Assembly: GCF_024362695.1 (NCBI RefSeq)
Contig: NC_065422.1
Coordinates: 1,984,001 to 2,048,000, forward strand
Length of the DNA stretch: 64,000 nt
Source: Pectinophora gossypiella
Taxonomy: Eukaryota; Arthropoda; Insecta; Lepidoptera; Gelechiidae
Direction: 5' to 3'
The translations under genes and the position numbers were made by a program. How positions within the stretch are numbered: position 1 is the stretch's first letter; each line of letters begins with the position of its first letter. Positions 13,565 through 27,400 of this stretch are shown piece after piece. The notes under the pieces are model-generated. The model saw only the letters and a program-made list of their open reading frames with translations, had not been told where the DNA came from and searched no databases.

Positions 13565-16500
13565 ATGTTGTTAAAACGAAATCTATTGGAGACCGTGACT
13601 GCTTTCTCGTGTTCGGGCACTGTAATATGCGTTTTACTTAACTATGTGACGAATATTTCGCCTTTAAAAGGGATTTGGTTTTCCGTTTACTTTGTGCTTC
13701 TGTTTCTTTTGTCTGTAACGCTTAGTTTTAGATTGATACAATGGGTGATCAATTTAAACAAGCCTTTGAAATACGACTTGGATGGTTTGGTGCAAAATTA
13801 TCCTTATTTGGGGTTCTTGAAAGATATTTTGCCGCGCATTCCTACGAGGGTAGAAAAAGAGTGTAAAGAGTATGACACTAATGAGTTGAGTGTGATTTCG
13901 ACTGTGTTGGAGCGCCGGCTAGTGTCATCCTGGTACGTGCATTATGTGTCGCAAGAAATAGGGTTTCCTTTCGCGTGCAAGCAAATGCTGGATCAGATGA
14001 TTGGCAGAACTTTTCAGGTAAGTTACTCTAGACCTGTCCTGGAAATCATAATTTTATTTTAGTTCAACAGCCGTAAAAATATTCTTGACATGAAATTAAA
14101 TTGAGCTACTCTAAAAAAAAAAAAACAATAAATGATGAACTGAACAAATAAAATTAGAAATAAATTCATATTCTTATCCTAAAACTGCACAATTACATCA
14201 TATATTCAGTAGAATATGGTTGCTAAATAGTTAAATACTTAGCAATCAAATCTTAGTACTGCTGTTTAAATAAAATACACTTCAATAAAACACCCTTATT
14301 TTACCTAGTTAGTACAGATTGTTAACAAAAAAATTCATTTTTTAGTATTTTTATCAAAAAAAATAATGTTAGGAATTTTAAAGCATTCAAAAATGTAAGA
14401 CCAGTTTCTTAAATAATTTTTTCTACTCCTCTACTTTAATCTGGCATTTAAATAACCAAAAAGTCTAATATAAGTACATACATAATTAAACTCTTTGAAA
14501 AAGTGTACGCTCTATGGCCTATAAAAGCATTGTTTACAAAGTGTAACTGTACTATAATGTCGCCAAAAAAGCATTGTTGTTGTTTTTTTTTTTTGACCTG
14601 GAAACTGGCACCTTTACTTTGTTTGGTGCCATAGATATACTATAAAAAAAAAAGTATACATTTGCCGCCATTTTCCCGCGCGTTGGAAAATAAATTGGAA
14701 ATTTTTTGTGTTTCGTTTAAAATTACGTCGTCGTAGAAAAAGTATTGTATGCAACGTTGTATAACTAGGTCAAAAAATACTCGTGGCGTCTCTTATTGCG
14801 ATGTTCGCCAAGGCTCACATCGCAACTCACGCCACTCGCATTTTTTGACCCTTCTTATACAACTGTTGCATAATAGTATTTTATGCAACAGTTGTATAAG
14901 AAGGGTCAAAAAATGCGAGTGGCGTGAGTTGCGATGTGAGCCTTGGCGAACATCGCAATAAGAGACGCCACGAGCATTTTTTGACCTAGTTATACAACGT
15001 TGCATACAATACTTTTTCTACGACGACGTAATTTTAAACGAAACACAAAAATTTCCAATTTATTTTCCAACGCGCGGGAAAATGGCGGCAAATGTATACT
15101 TTTTTTTTATAGTATATCTATGGCACCAAACAAAGTAAAGGTGCCAGTTTCCAGGTCAAAAAAAAAAACAACAACAATGCTTTTTTGGCGACATTATAGT
15201 ACAGTTACACTTTGTAAACAATGCTTTTATAGGCCATAGAGCGTACACTTTTTCAAAGAGTTTAATTATGTATTTACTTATATTAGACTTTTTGGTTATT
15301 TAAATGCCAGATTAAAGTAGAGGAGTAGAAAAAATACTATTTTCTACTCCTCTACTTTAATCTGGCATTTAAATAACCAAAAAGTCTAATATAAGTACAT
15401 ACATAATTAAACTCTTTGAAAAAGTGTACGCTCTATGGCCTATAAAAGCATTGTTTACAAAGTGTAACTGTACTATAATGTCGCCAAAAAAGCATTGTTG
15501 TTGTTTTTTTTTTTTTGACCTGGAAACTGGCACCTTTACTTTGTTTGGTGCCATAGATATACTATAAAAAAAAAGTTTACATTTGCCGCCATTTTCCCGC
15601 GCGTTGGAAAATAAATTGGAATTTTTTTGTGTTTCGTTTAAAATTACGTCGTCGTAGAAAAAGTATTGTATGCAACGTTGTATAACTAGGTCAAAAAATG
15701 CTCGTGGCGTCTCTTATTGCGATGTTCGCCAAGGCTCACATCGCAACTCACGCCACTCGCATTTTTTGACCCTTCTTATACAACTGTTGCATAAAATACT
15801 ATTTTCTACTCCTCTACTTTACTCTGGCATTTAAATAACCAAAAAGTCTAATATAAGTACATACATAATTAAACTCTTTGAAAAAGTGTACGCTCTATGG
15901 CCTATAAAAGCATTGTTTACAAAGTGTAACTGTACTATAATGGTTTTTTTTCGGCGGGAAACGGGAACGGGACAGTTGCTTTCTTCATTGGGTAATCTAA
16001 ATAATTAATACGAAGTGGTGTTTTGTGGTTAATGATCGCATTAAGTTAGTCGGAAGACATTCGCGAGTGTTATTATATTGGAGTATTCAATGAACAAAGT
16101 GTATCTGCCTATTTTCGCTTCGTGCCGGGAAGCCGCTTCATAACTCAAAAGTTTATGCGGACTTTTGAGTTAATTCGTTTGGGGTTCGGAGTAGGAGTCT
16201 ACTCCGAGGGTGGGGGCTTAGGTTTCATCATCATCACCTTTCATCATTTCATTAATCATCAAGAAAAAAAATACGTCAGACATGGCTGTATGGGCATAGT
16301 TCCCTTTGCCTTACCCTTCGGGGAAAACCAAAACAAAAAAAAAAAATGTACTATAATGTCGCCAAAAAAGCATTGTTGTTGTTTTTTTTTTTTTGACCTG
16401 GAAACTGGCACCATTACTTTGTTTGGTGCCATAGATATACTATAAAAAAAAAGTATACATTTGCCGCCATTTTCCCGCGCGTTGGAAAATAAATTGGAAA

Positions 16501-18836
16501 ATTTTTGTTTCATTTAAAATTACGTCGTCGTAGAAAAAGTATTGTATGCAACGTTGTATAACTAGGTCAAAAAATGCTCGTGGCGTCTCTTATTGCGATG
16601 TTCGCCAAGGCTCACATCGCAACTCACGCCACTCGCATTTTTTGACCCTTCTTATACAACTGTTGCATAAAATACTATTCTATTTGTTTAAAATATTTCT
16701 AGATATGCAACAAAATAGAAACCAGAGACGTCTACATAGATGTTTCTTCTGTTCTTATTACACACTTAAAGGAATATCGAAAAGCTACAAAGAGACATGA
16801 GAAGCTTCCAACAAGTCCTATCGAATCACTTTACAAAATGTCTCATCCGGTCTCTATTATGGAAAAGAAAATCGAAACGGGGGATCACTGTACAAACCTA
16901 CTACGAGTTATACTCAAAGAACTTGTACCATGGGAACTATGGGATACACCACATTCCGAATTACTAGTCCGAGTGCTATCAAAGAAGTTAGACAATTTCA
17001 TAGAAAGTACATTAACTGATCCCATTTGGTTGAATGACAAATTAATGACGATATTAAAAGGGAAACAAGATGTAACAAAAAAAGAGAAGTCTGAGGAACC
17101 AATAGATATAATACCGGAAGAAGTAAAGAATGAAATAAAAGAAATATTAACAGAGTTGGAAGTAGAAATACCGAAAACAGATTTAACCCCACCTAAGTTG
17201 GAACCAACAACATTGGAGTCGGCATTGTCAACCGTAGTCATGCATACAACGGCTCCTATATTACAAAGAGCTATTAACGATGATGTAGAAGATCAAGATA
17301 TTATTGAGAATGTTGAGCAAGTAGAAGAGGCAACTACGGCCACGGAACCACTTGACATCAAATCATCGCCAGTGTTGAGACAACGAAGAGGAAGACAGGG
17401 CAGAAACGAAGTTAAGATCTACGATAGAATTATCGAAGGTAAGTTCCATTTAGTAGCCCAAGAATATTCCTTTGAATGCAGCGAATAGCTGCATGGACAA
17501 TAGTGTCCATGTTATGACAATAACTGAAAAATGTTAACTACAACAAACATTGCTTAATTTTTTTATCAGTATCAATGATCTAATGCATATTTTATGCTTT
17601 TTTTTGTAAGAATGCAAAAGCCATAGACAAAACGACGAAATTGACCCGCAATATTTGATTTTTGCATAGATTTTTCTCTTAGATTCTTCATTCTGTTAAC
17701 TAGCTGAGATAAAGAGAACGAGGGAAGCACGTTGTTGCGTTGTAACTCACTCTAGATCCTTTCCACGACGAAAGGTCAGGGAAGCGGTCGCGATTGGTCG
17801 TCGCATTCGGGCGGCATTATATATCTGACCTGTTTGTCAGATGTGTTGACAAAAACTAGTATGATCGAAGCCCGTATTAGTCAGATACTTTTCGATCCGA
17901 CTTTCTCTCAATAATATCTTTAATCAGCAGGTGACAAAGCTACACTTTGAACCGTCAATTTTCACATAATCAACGACTCATCCGCCTTAAACTACTGCAG
18001 CTTCTGACAACCTGTATAGCCGGGGAAAAGAAGCTGTAAAGAAAACCTCAGCACAGGGACCTAGACTTTCTTAAAACACCATAAAATCAGTAGCGGCGTT
18101 AGGGTAGGGCGCGGATGGGCGATCGTCCGGGGCGCCGGATAAAAGGGGCGCCGCAGCCTGCAAAAGAGATGCTGAAAATATAGCTGATAGATAGGCCAGA
18201 AAAGTAAAATTTTATTAGTTTTTTTTTCTAATAAGTGGTTATTTTTTATAATAAATAATTATGTTTTTTATTTTCATTAATGCTTTCTCTTTTTTCGTAA
18301 GGGTTTGAAATGCAGTTGGAGGGCGCCGTAGAAATCTCGCCCAGGGCGCTGGTAGAGTTGAAACCGGCACCGGCACTGCATAAAACAACACAATTATACC
18401 TACAATTCAGTACAGTTCTCAGACAGTTATGGAATTCATATATTCTAAATAATCACTAACCTTATAATAACCATTTTTCCAAAGTTTCTGTCCCTTTGTA
18501 AATATAAAAATGTGATATTACAGGGAGTGTGAAGACGTGGGAAACGGATACGGACCTACAGTGCATCAGTCTAGGTCAAGATTTGCTGGCCAGTCTGAAC
18601 GGGGAGATCACGCTCAGTCGGCTGTGGGGGCAGGACCCGCAGGAGGCTGATACTGGGGGGAAGGAAACCAGGTTCTGGTTTGGTGAGTTATGTTCCATTT
18701 TAGCTTAAGAAGCTGACAACATTTACTTAACTATCAATCTAGTGGTAACAGCGTTAAAAATATAGTATTAAAAATATAGGGATTAGATTAGGGTTTCACA
18801 CAACACACACACACACACACACGCACACGCACACGC

Positions 18837-18887
<51 letters not shown>

Positions 18888-21459
18888 ACATATATAACAG
18901 CCGACTCATAGCAATTATGTCACAGCCTGTAACTACATATTTATAAATGTAAACAAATATTGTCATATATTTATTTAAATTTTTTTTTTACCTTTTTCCT
19001 CACCTTATGGTTGTCTGGAAGAAATCGCTTTAAGCGATAAGGCCGCCATTTGCCATGTACTTAGTTAAGAGACTTTTTGTAATTATTTCTTTTTATTTTG
19101 GTGCAATAAAGTGTATCTGTATTGTATTGTATTGTAAGGCTTTAATGGTACAAAATAAAGATAAAGATATGTTTTAGTATATAATAACGAATAATACTAC
19201 GTATCTATAGACTGGAAGCTCTCTGCTCCCCACCAGCGGCCTAGCGATTAGATTGTCCTCACCCCCGCTGGGTCTTCGTGCGGACGATTGTTTCTAATTT
19301 ATAACAGTTGCTGTACATTTTACATGTTCGAATTTACAAACTAGACGCCGACATCCTGTCATCTAATTCGAATATTATTTACTTATTTATGTACCCGTGC
19401 CGTGAGTAATGGAGCCGCGGTAGCCTAGTTGGAAAAACGCTTGACTCTTACTGTTGTAAGGTCGCAGGTTCAAATCTAGCATAGACCTAAACCTATGATT
19501 TTTCGAATTCATGTTTGGATCATAAATTATTATCACGTGTTCAGCAGTAAAGGAAAACATCGTGAGGAAACCCATATAGCCGAAAAATACGTTTCGGAGG
19601 TATAATATGTGACCCAACCTGTATTGGCGGATTGGTAGGTCAGACAGGCAGTCGCTTCTGTAAAAAACCGAACCTGTCAAATCGTCAGGTTAGGTAAGCG
19701 GATCCTGTGAAAAACGGTATAACGATAGGGAAATGAAGGCTAAAATATGGCTATTTATTTAAACAGTCAGAAAAATAAAGAGGCTTAAAAAGCTGAGCAA
19801 AAAAATATGCCTACTTACTTATATGCTTATACACTCTGAATTCTGATGGCTGTTTTCACATTTGGCTATCAATTTATGTCTATTTTGCATCTATAATGAA
19901 AAACGTATTTACAATAACTGCTACAAGAAGGTAGGTAGCTAGTTTTAAAACAAAAAGGTACTAAAAACGATTAATACTTATCTTAATTTTGGCAGGCGAG
20001 GAAGACGCGATGGACATGGAGTTAGAAAGCAAGGAGCCGTCCCCTGTCAAGAAGGAACACAGCCCGAAGCCAACTGAGGCCATCCTGAAGGACATTCAGA
20101 CCACAGTGCACCAGGCCAAGACCAAGATAGGAGACCTGCAGGTCCCCCATAGTGTCATAGATGTACCCCGCAACCATGTTAGTGTAGCACGTTCTATCTG
20201 CTTACTCTACGCTTGTTTTTCTTTTTTGGTACTAGAGCGTAGCCAAAAAGTTAGGTTAGGTTAGTCTTTAGTCATACCCAGTGACGTGCCGGTACCGGGA
20301 ATGTTCCCATTGTAAAGATTCCTGCAGACACATCCTAATTTTACTTTAAGTTATACCTGTCATTTTCTTATCCGCCGAAAAGGAAAGGGACGGATGATTG
20401 ACAGTTCTTAATTTTAGGAAGAATGAGTAAATTAATGACTAACCCGGGCGAATCAAAAAGGTATCTCGCTGGTATGCAAACCGTTTGACGTGTGCTGTCA
20501 ACATAATTCTGGCGGGTTATTGGTCAATGTCAAATGTTTAGACGGTTGTTTTAGATTTGTGCTTGAAATTGACGTGTGTTCCATAAATTTTATGCTTCTC
20601 GATTACCCGTCCGTTTCCTTTTCGGCGGATAAGAAAATGACAGGTATAACTTAAAATACAAATTGTTCTTTCTTGTACTATGTTCTTATCTGCCTAAAGG
20701 TTAGACAATAGAACTCTTTTTATAAGTAAGTTTTGCGCTTATTTACTACCTGCAACTTTCAAAAGTGGAAACATTCGCGGAAACGGCACATCAGTGGTCA
20801 TACCGCGTTATTAATAAAAAAATAAACAACGTGTATATAAGTATTTGACAGTCAAGCAAAATTGAATCCAGTTATAAAATAATTTGACTGGTATTTGCTT
20901 GGCTGTCAAATACTTATAAATACAAATCATTTCTATACGTGCCCAGTGACGTATGACAACCAACACGTTATTTATTCTGTGCTGATAGAAAGAGTATAGA
21001 AAAAAAAATCCCCACAAATTTACAGCCGATTTTTTAGTTTCTAGTATATTTAGGTATACTTACATTTTTAAATCTTTTCATTATGTATTTTCTTAAGAGA
21101 ACGAATGTACTAGGATAATTTTCATTTTGACATGTACATTATTTATTTAGACTACAAATAGTTCACTAGTTGATGAACGGAACCTTTTTTAACTATAGCA
21201 CAGATAATATTATTATGGTTCTCAGTCTACAATGTCTATGCTCTAGTATTGAAAAAAATTGCCCTAGAAATGAGTAGACTTCAAGTACTGCAAAGTTCCA
21301 ATAGTTATAAATTATAATAGAAAGCAGCAGTCATATATCGATAGTCTTCAGCACAGGTTGGACTAAGAACATAAGTGGTCCATATTAGATTTATAGTAAA
21401 TGTGTACTCCACAAGCGCACGCGCGCGAGTGTGTGTATGTGTGTGTGTGTGTGTGTGCG

Positions 21460-21491
<32 letters not shown>

Positions 21492-24400
21492 TGCATGCGT
21501 GCGTGTTTGTAAGTGTGTCTGTGAGGATGCGTGTGTTTCACTTTGTCATTTACCATTTTGTAGAGAATGTTGACAACATATGGTCAACGACTATATTTTA
21601 ATTCTGCCATTTTGAACCGCGACTGTTTCCCAAAATGACTGAAATATTTACTGTACTGTAAGTAAGAACTACTCATTTCAAGGGTCACGTTATTTTCGGG
21701 ATCCAATATATATATTTAATTCGCAGCGATGTTTGTCCGCGTGTCTGCATGTTGAAGGAAGTGTACTCTTGTGTGTGTCATGCCCATGCAACTCTATTTG
21801 CACGCATCGCATGATGCATGTTCAATCTCTAATGGCTATGGTATCGGTTGGGTGCCTAGGGTTGGGTACAATTGGGTGGTTTCTATTAGTTAAATTAGTT
21901 ACTTTTTACTGAAAATCCCCGTTATACCCATTGATGTACCTAAAATATGTTACTATGCGTTATTTAATATAACCAAAGTCACTTCATAACTTATTACTAA
22001 CTTTGTATATTAATTAAGTGTACTTATAGTACAAGTAGTTTATATAAGTTGGACTGCAAGGGTTACTAATGAGGAAGTGCTAGTAAGAGTAAGGGAAAAA
22101 GACAAATATTGAGAGTTATTGAGGACAGAAGAGGCAAAATGGTTGGACACTTAATAAGACACGACGAATTTATTAAAAAAATCATAGAAACTCTACAAGG
22201 AAAAAAGAAAGGGGAACCAAGAAGAGCTTACATGGAACAGATTAAAGAGAAGGTGAATGTCGTGTCTTATAAGGAAGTGAAATAATTGGCATTTGATAGA
22301 CAAGTATGGAGAATGCTACAGCGACAAGAGCGTGGCTTTTAAATTAGTGATGATGATATACTAAATAACGCATAAAAAACGCATGTTATACAAGTTTTCA
22401 GAGGTCTCCAGTTAGCAGTGTGAGCGTAGCCTAATTCTGGGATTTCAGGGAAAGACAACATAGTTAAAAAATCGCTCTATTGCATGAAATCGTATTTGGA
22501 CTTTTTATTCTGCTAATGAGGTTTCTGGCTCAAATAATAATATCTAATCTTGTGTAATACGAGCAAACGAGCTGTATTACAATTACAAGTTTTGGCAATA
22601 ATAATTATTATTACGGTGTAAATAATCTTATTATAGGATGAAGCAGCTGGAATGATGGAAGGTCTCTTGGATTTCGGTATTGCGGGACTTAAGAAAGGAC
22701 TGCGATTCACTGGTCTAAGCGACGATTCTCAGGTAAGGCGATTAGTTATAGGTACTATTTGCGTTCTGCGTGGTCCGTATGACTACAAGTCAGAAATACA
22801 TACTTATTACAGCAATAGAATAAAGAATAATACTACGTATAGCCCGTCATTCAAGCGAAGGGGGTATGGAGCAGTCTATTTGTGACATATATAAAAAAAA
22901 TCTTATGCATTTTTATGTTTTCAGGAAAAATCTCCATCGCATAAAGAAAAAGAAAAGGGCCCTGAAAAGTCGCCTCCTCCAAAAGACAAAGGCCCTGAGA
23001 GGTCTCCACCGCCAAAAGATAAAGGCCCGGAGAGGTCTCCACCGGCAAAAGATAAAGGCCCTGAGAGGTCTCCCCCTCCGAAAGGCACCGAGAAATCCCC
23101 ACCTCCTGATTCAAAGAATAAACCAACTGAGTCGAAAGAAGAAATCTTTTCCACTGTGATACAGAAAGGTGTATTTTTTTTAATCGTGTAAAATTATTAT
23201 TTTACCTGTTACCATTATTGTCATTGTCAAATCCATATTTAGACTTATTTGGCCGAGATGAGTTGATCACCTGAAATTAATTCCGTTCATCATATTATCT
23301 CACTTGCATCATATCTTTTGACACTGCTTACCCCAATAAGAACGATAACGAGATGATGATGATGATGTCTTCCTGACCGCCATGGACGATTGAGTGTTAC
23401 TTGTGTACTTGTCTTATCCTGGCGGTTGAAGCGTCCTGGAAGACAATAGTTTTGTCTGTGGCTATTAAAAGGTTAAACTCTTTTTATTTATTATTTACAG
23501 AAGAAAATGGCACCAGCGCAGTCCCCACCCTAGTGAAGCAACAGCGTGTGGCGTCACAAGATAGCGTGGTAAGCATTTGCATCGATAATGTCCTCTGGTA
23601 GTAAAATGTTCCTCTTACACGATGTTCCCCTTGAGGATCCTTTTTTGCAAAGGGGGGTTTTGTATAGAGGATAAACAAGACATTTAGACAAGACCTCATA
23701 CTCACCAGATAGCAAGTGACAATGTAGCCAAGGATGGGACTTATAACGTGCCTATTCACTCTTGCCCTGAAGAAACTCAATCTGGGCCAGGGAATTTTTG
23801 GAAAACAGATGTGCGGGCTTTACAGGCATGAGTTTCATTTATTAATTCCATCTTGCTTGTTAGCGGATCCTGTGAAGAACGGGATAGTTCTGTGAAGGTG
23901 ATGAAATTATTTTATGCAGGCATCACTCCCGAAACCCATAATAAAGGCCGGGCCCTCACCGCTCGTCCCGCTGCCGGACTCGCCCGAGCCGGAGTACGAG
24001 GAGGCGGCGGACCTGTCCACCAGCATCGCTAAGCTACGCTGTTTGCTCCAACAGCGGGCTCAGGACCAGCCAAGCTGGTAATTAGTTCGTTCGTTATTGT
24101 TATGTTACCTTCCTTGCAGTTAGTAATAGTCTCTGTCTAATGATAAGACCGTTCGAATCAATATCCGGAGGTTCTGGGTTCATGATGAATCACCTAGTTG
24201 TCCAAAATTAAGACGATTCCGTGTTTCAGAAGGTATGCTAATCTTAACCTGTAATTTGAATGGTTTCCCTTGCAGTCTGGCTGTCGCATTTAAAGACCCG
24301 AGGGCTTAGCCAAGTTGTTAACATTATATGGGATTAACATGTTACTTTATATCAATCCCTTTAGCCCCGGACTTATAAGGTCAGGTCATCTTACCTGGAC

Positions 24401-27400
24401 CCCGTTTGAAACGGAATGAATGCTGAGGAGATTATACTTCCATTACTTTATTTCAGTTATTGTGATGCTGCATTTTTTTAATAACATTATTATGGGATGT
24501 ACGGTCACGAGCATTAATATGTATACACTTTGGTACCATGTCACATTAACTTTTTTGACAAATTGAACTGCAAGTCTCACTAATTGTCAAATATGTTAGT
24601 GCGACAGAGTCCTAAAGTGGGTACATTATATTGCTCATGACTGTATGTCAATTATATTCCAGTGGTGCAGAGGATGTCTGGTGGGAGTCAGCGGAGGAGA
24701 CTCGCGGCCGCACGCAGCAGCATCACTCGTCACGTCCCGTCGACACCGCCACGCTCGCAGGTTAATCATATTCATCATCATCATCTCCATAGCGTTTTAA
24801 CAGGCTCCACTTACCTAACCAGTAGATTTGGCAGGTCAGGTTTTTCCAAGAATTGACAGGTTTGGTTACAAAATTGCAGGTGGATAAAAGAAAAACAGAA
24901 AGAAAGACAAAATATTTATTCGACATACTTATTGTTTTCACAATTAAAACAAAAGAATACAATTTTGAATGTATGCCACTCTTGATCAGTCGATTGTCCG
25001 AAAGCAAGATGATCCGTGCTTTTGAAGGCACATTAAGCCGTTGTTCCCGGTCACTACTTACTGATGTAAGTACGTCAGGGGCCTTTGGCGGCTCAACCGG
25101 GGTAAGCAGAGACTAAGGTGTTCCATTCGATCCTGACATACTTCTCATGCTTGCCTTTTCTTGTTTTTAGTTTTGATCAATGTTTTTTTTTAAACGGAAA
25201 TGTCATGTGCCTTCCAGACGAATACGACATGAATGCTGACAGAAATACGTCTCCTGGACAAACCTCTAACAACATGCAAAGATTGGATAAGTAAGTGTTT
25301 TTCTTGTACTTTCAAGTTATTTATTGCTTAGTTTGCGAAAATATCAGACCAAAATAATGCCCCACGTTCACAATTTGAAAAGTTCGGGTTCGGTTGCCAT
25401 CAATCCCTAGGGACATTACCGAAATATCTACATGAAGAGTCGCTAGTGAGTTGCGTCGCCGCGGCGTTGCCACTATGCGGACGCTACCAGGACCACGACG
25501 CTCGTAAAACGCTAGTCCCTCACACTAAGTGCATAATATCAACAAATGTCAAATGGCAATATTGCTTTTATGATAATGTAGGCTTGCTTTTGACCACAAT
25601 CTCACCTGATGGTAAGTAACGGATCAGGCTTACCTAGCAAATGCCTATTCACTCCCCCACCACTCAAGATCCCAGACCCCAGAAGACCCCAGATTATAAC
25701 GAGGTGGAAAAATAGACGGCGGCAGACAGTCCTTTGCTGTGCGGATGAAAAAGGAATAAAAGGAACTGAACCTCCATGAACTGATGATGCTTGTTGCAGA
25801 CTCTTCCAGCGCACGGTAACAGGCGTGTTCAACTCGATCAAGACGGCCGTGGGGGCTGAGGGTGAAGCGGAGGAAGTCCCGCGCACGTTGCATGACTGGA
25901 CGTATGTCTGTACATCCATTGAACTCAGCGTGAGTACATACATAATATAAACAGTCTATACAGTCTCACTGCCGGGCACAGGCCTCCCCTTAATCAACCC
26001 CCTCCGGTATGGAACATACTCCACCACGCTGCTTCGTTGTGGGTTGGTGGAGGTGGTTTTTTATGATAAATAGCTGGGACCAACGGCTTAACGTGCCCTC
26101 TGAAGCACAGAATCCTCTTTTTCGGACAATCATGTGATTCAAGCCCGTAGTCCGGAGCTGATGAATGCCACCGAAAATGCTGGCCGAGTGGCAAAATACT
26201 GGGGTGAAAATATCTGAATGTCATCGAAACGACAAGAAGAAGAAGGAGTCCGTAATGCCAGAGACACATGACAGACAGCTCGTTGGGTGCGTAGTTCATC
26301 TTGTGATAGATGTACCTCTGACCTCTACCCGAATTGAGATAATAGTCGTGAGTTTATGTATCTGTCTATTCCTTTTTCCGTATGCGGAACACTTCACGGA
26401 CATTTCATACAAAAAAACCTCGTTTTATACAGACACTACACATTGACGCTATCGCACACGCGTATCTGTGTAACGTTTGACGTCCATGCGATTGAAGACT
26501 AAAGTAAGACCGAGGGGGTGAGGTAAACCTAGCTCAGCCGCTGGTGGGGGGCGGAGAGTTGCCGTCGCATACGTAGTGTAATTCGCTCCCCTGTGGGCGT
26601 GGTGCGCGCAGGTGTGCGGCGCGGTGGCGCGGCTGGTGGGGTCGCGGCGCGCCTACAGCCACGTGGAGTGCGCGCTGGACTCGCTGGCGCAGCTGCCCGC
26701 GCCGCCGCCGCGGCCGCAGCTCGTGCCCGAGGACTTGGGTAACGTCTATTGACTTTAAATATTCAAGTGTTTGCTATTATAGCCAGTGGGAGTAGTCTTT
26801 TATGCAGTGTCTTTTTTTCAAAGCGTTTCTTATTTTCATGTTACTCACATAACTTGTGCGCATGCGCAGAGGAGTGGATGTGCTGGCGCGGCGCGGCGTG
26901 GAGCGCGGCGGCCGAGCTGTGCTGCGCGGCCGGCCTGCTGCGGGCGCACCTGGCGCTGCAGGCCGCCACGCTGCTGCTCGCAGGTCAGTGACTTCCACTG
27001 CATGCTAGAGCTCCTCGCTGGTCCACTGCGACTGAATAAAAGCCATTGACGAAATGTAAGCTGCTCTGGTGGCATGGGGTGTGCTCCCGCCAAAGCATGA
27101 TTCTGGGAACTGAGTATAATACCCCGATAGCAACAAGTTGGTAGTGTGACTAATAATCGACGATCCAACGGTGTCATGTTCGAAGTTGCATATATGCGTC
27201 GCGTTATTTGAGCGCGGTTCAAGCCTGCATTTGAATAAAGTGCGCCATCTGTTGCATGTGTGTGGAACTAGGTGATCAACTAGTTGGGTCCGCCACATGC
27301 TAAATGGTACTCATGCAATGACTGAAAGTAGGCTTCTGGAAATAATATATGTACATAGGCTACTATTTCCATCGCGAGATGAACTTACTACCCACACCTC

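Noticed and set aside
14749..15005. Mirror-image 70-codon ORFs on both strands
   Set aside because: They arise because the sequence is a palindrome. They have no family resemblance and lie in a repeat hairpin.
18799..18885. CRISPR-like regular repeats
   Set aside because: This is a dinucleotide microsatellite. No spaced direct repeats of CRISPR type occur, and the DNA is eukaryotic.
21305..21556. 83-codon His/Thr-rich ORF
   Set aside because: It is translation of a TG/CG simple repeat.
22851..23154. Minus-strand Gly- and Ser-rich ORFs
   Set aside because: Antisense shadows of the GPERSPP repeat exon of the PXA gene.
26749..27222. Alternative ORFs on both strands around 26.8-27.0 kb
   Set aside because: They overlap the GC-rich PXA exon in other frames. 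Only the frame joining neighbouring exons is supported.
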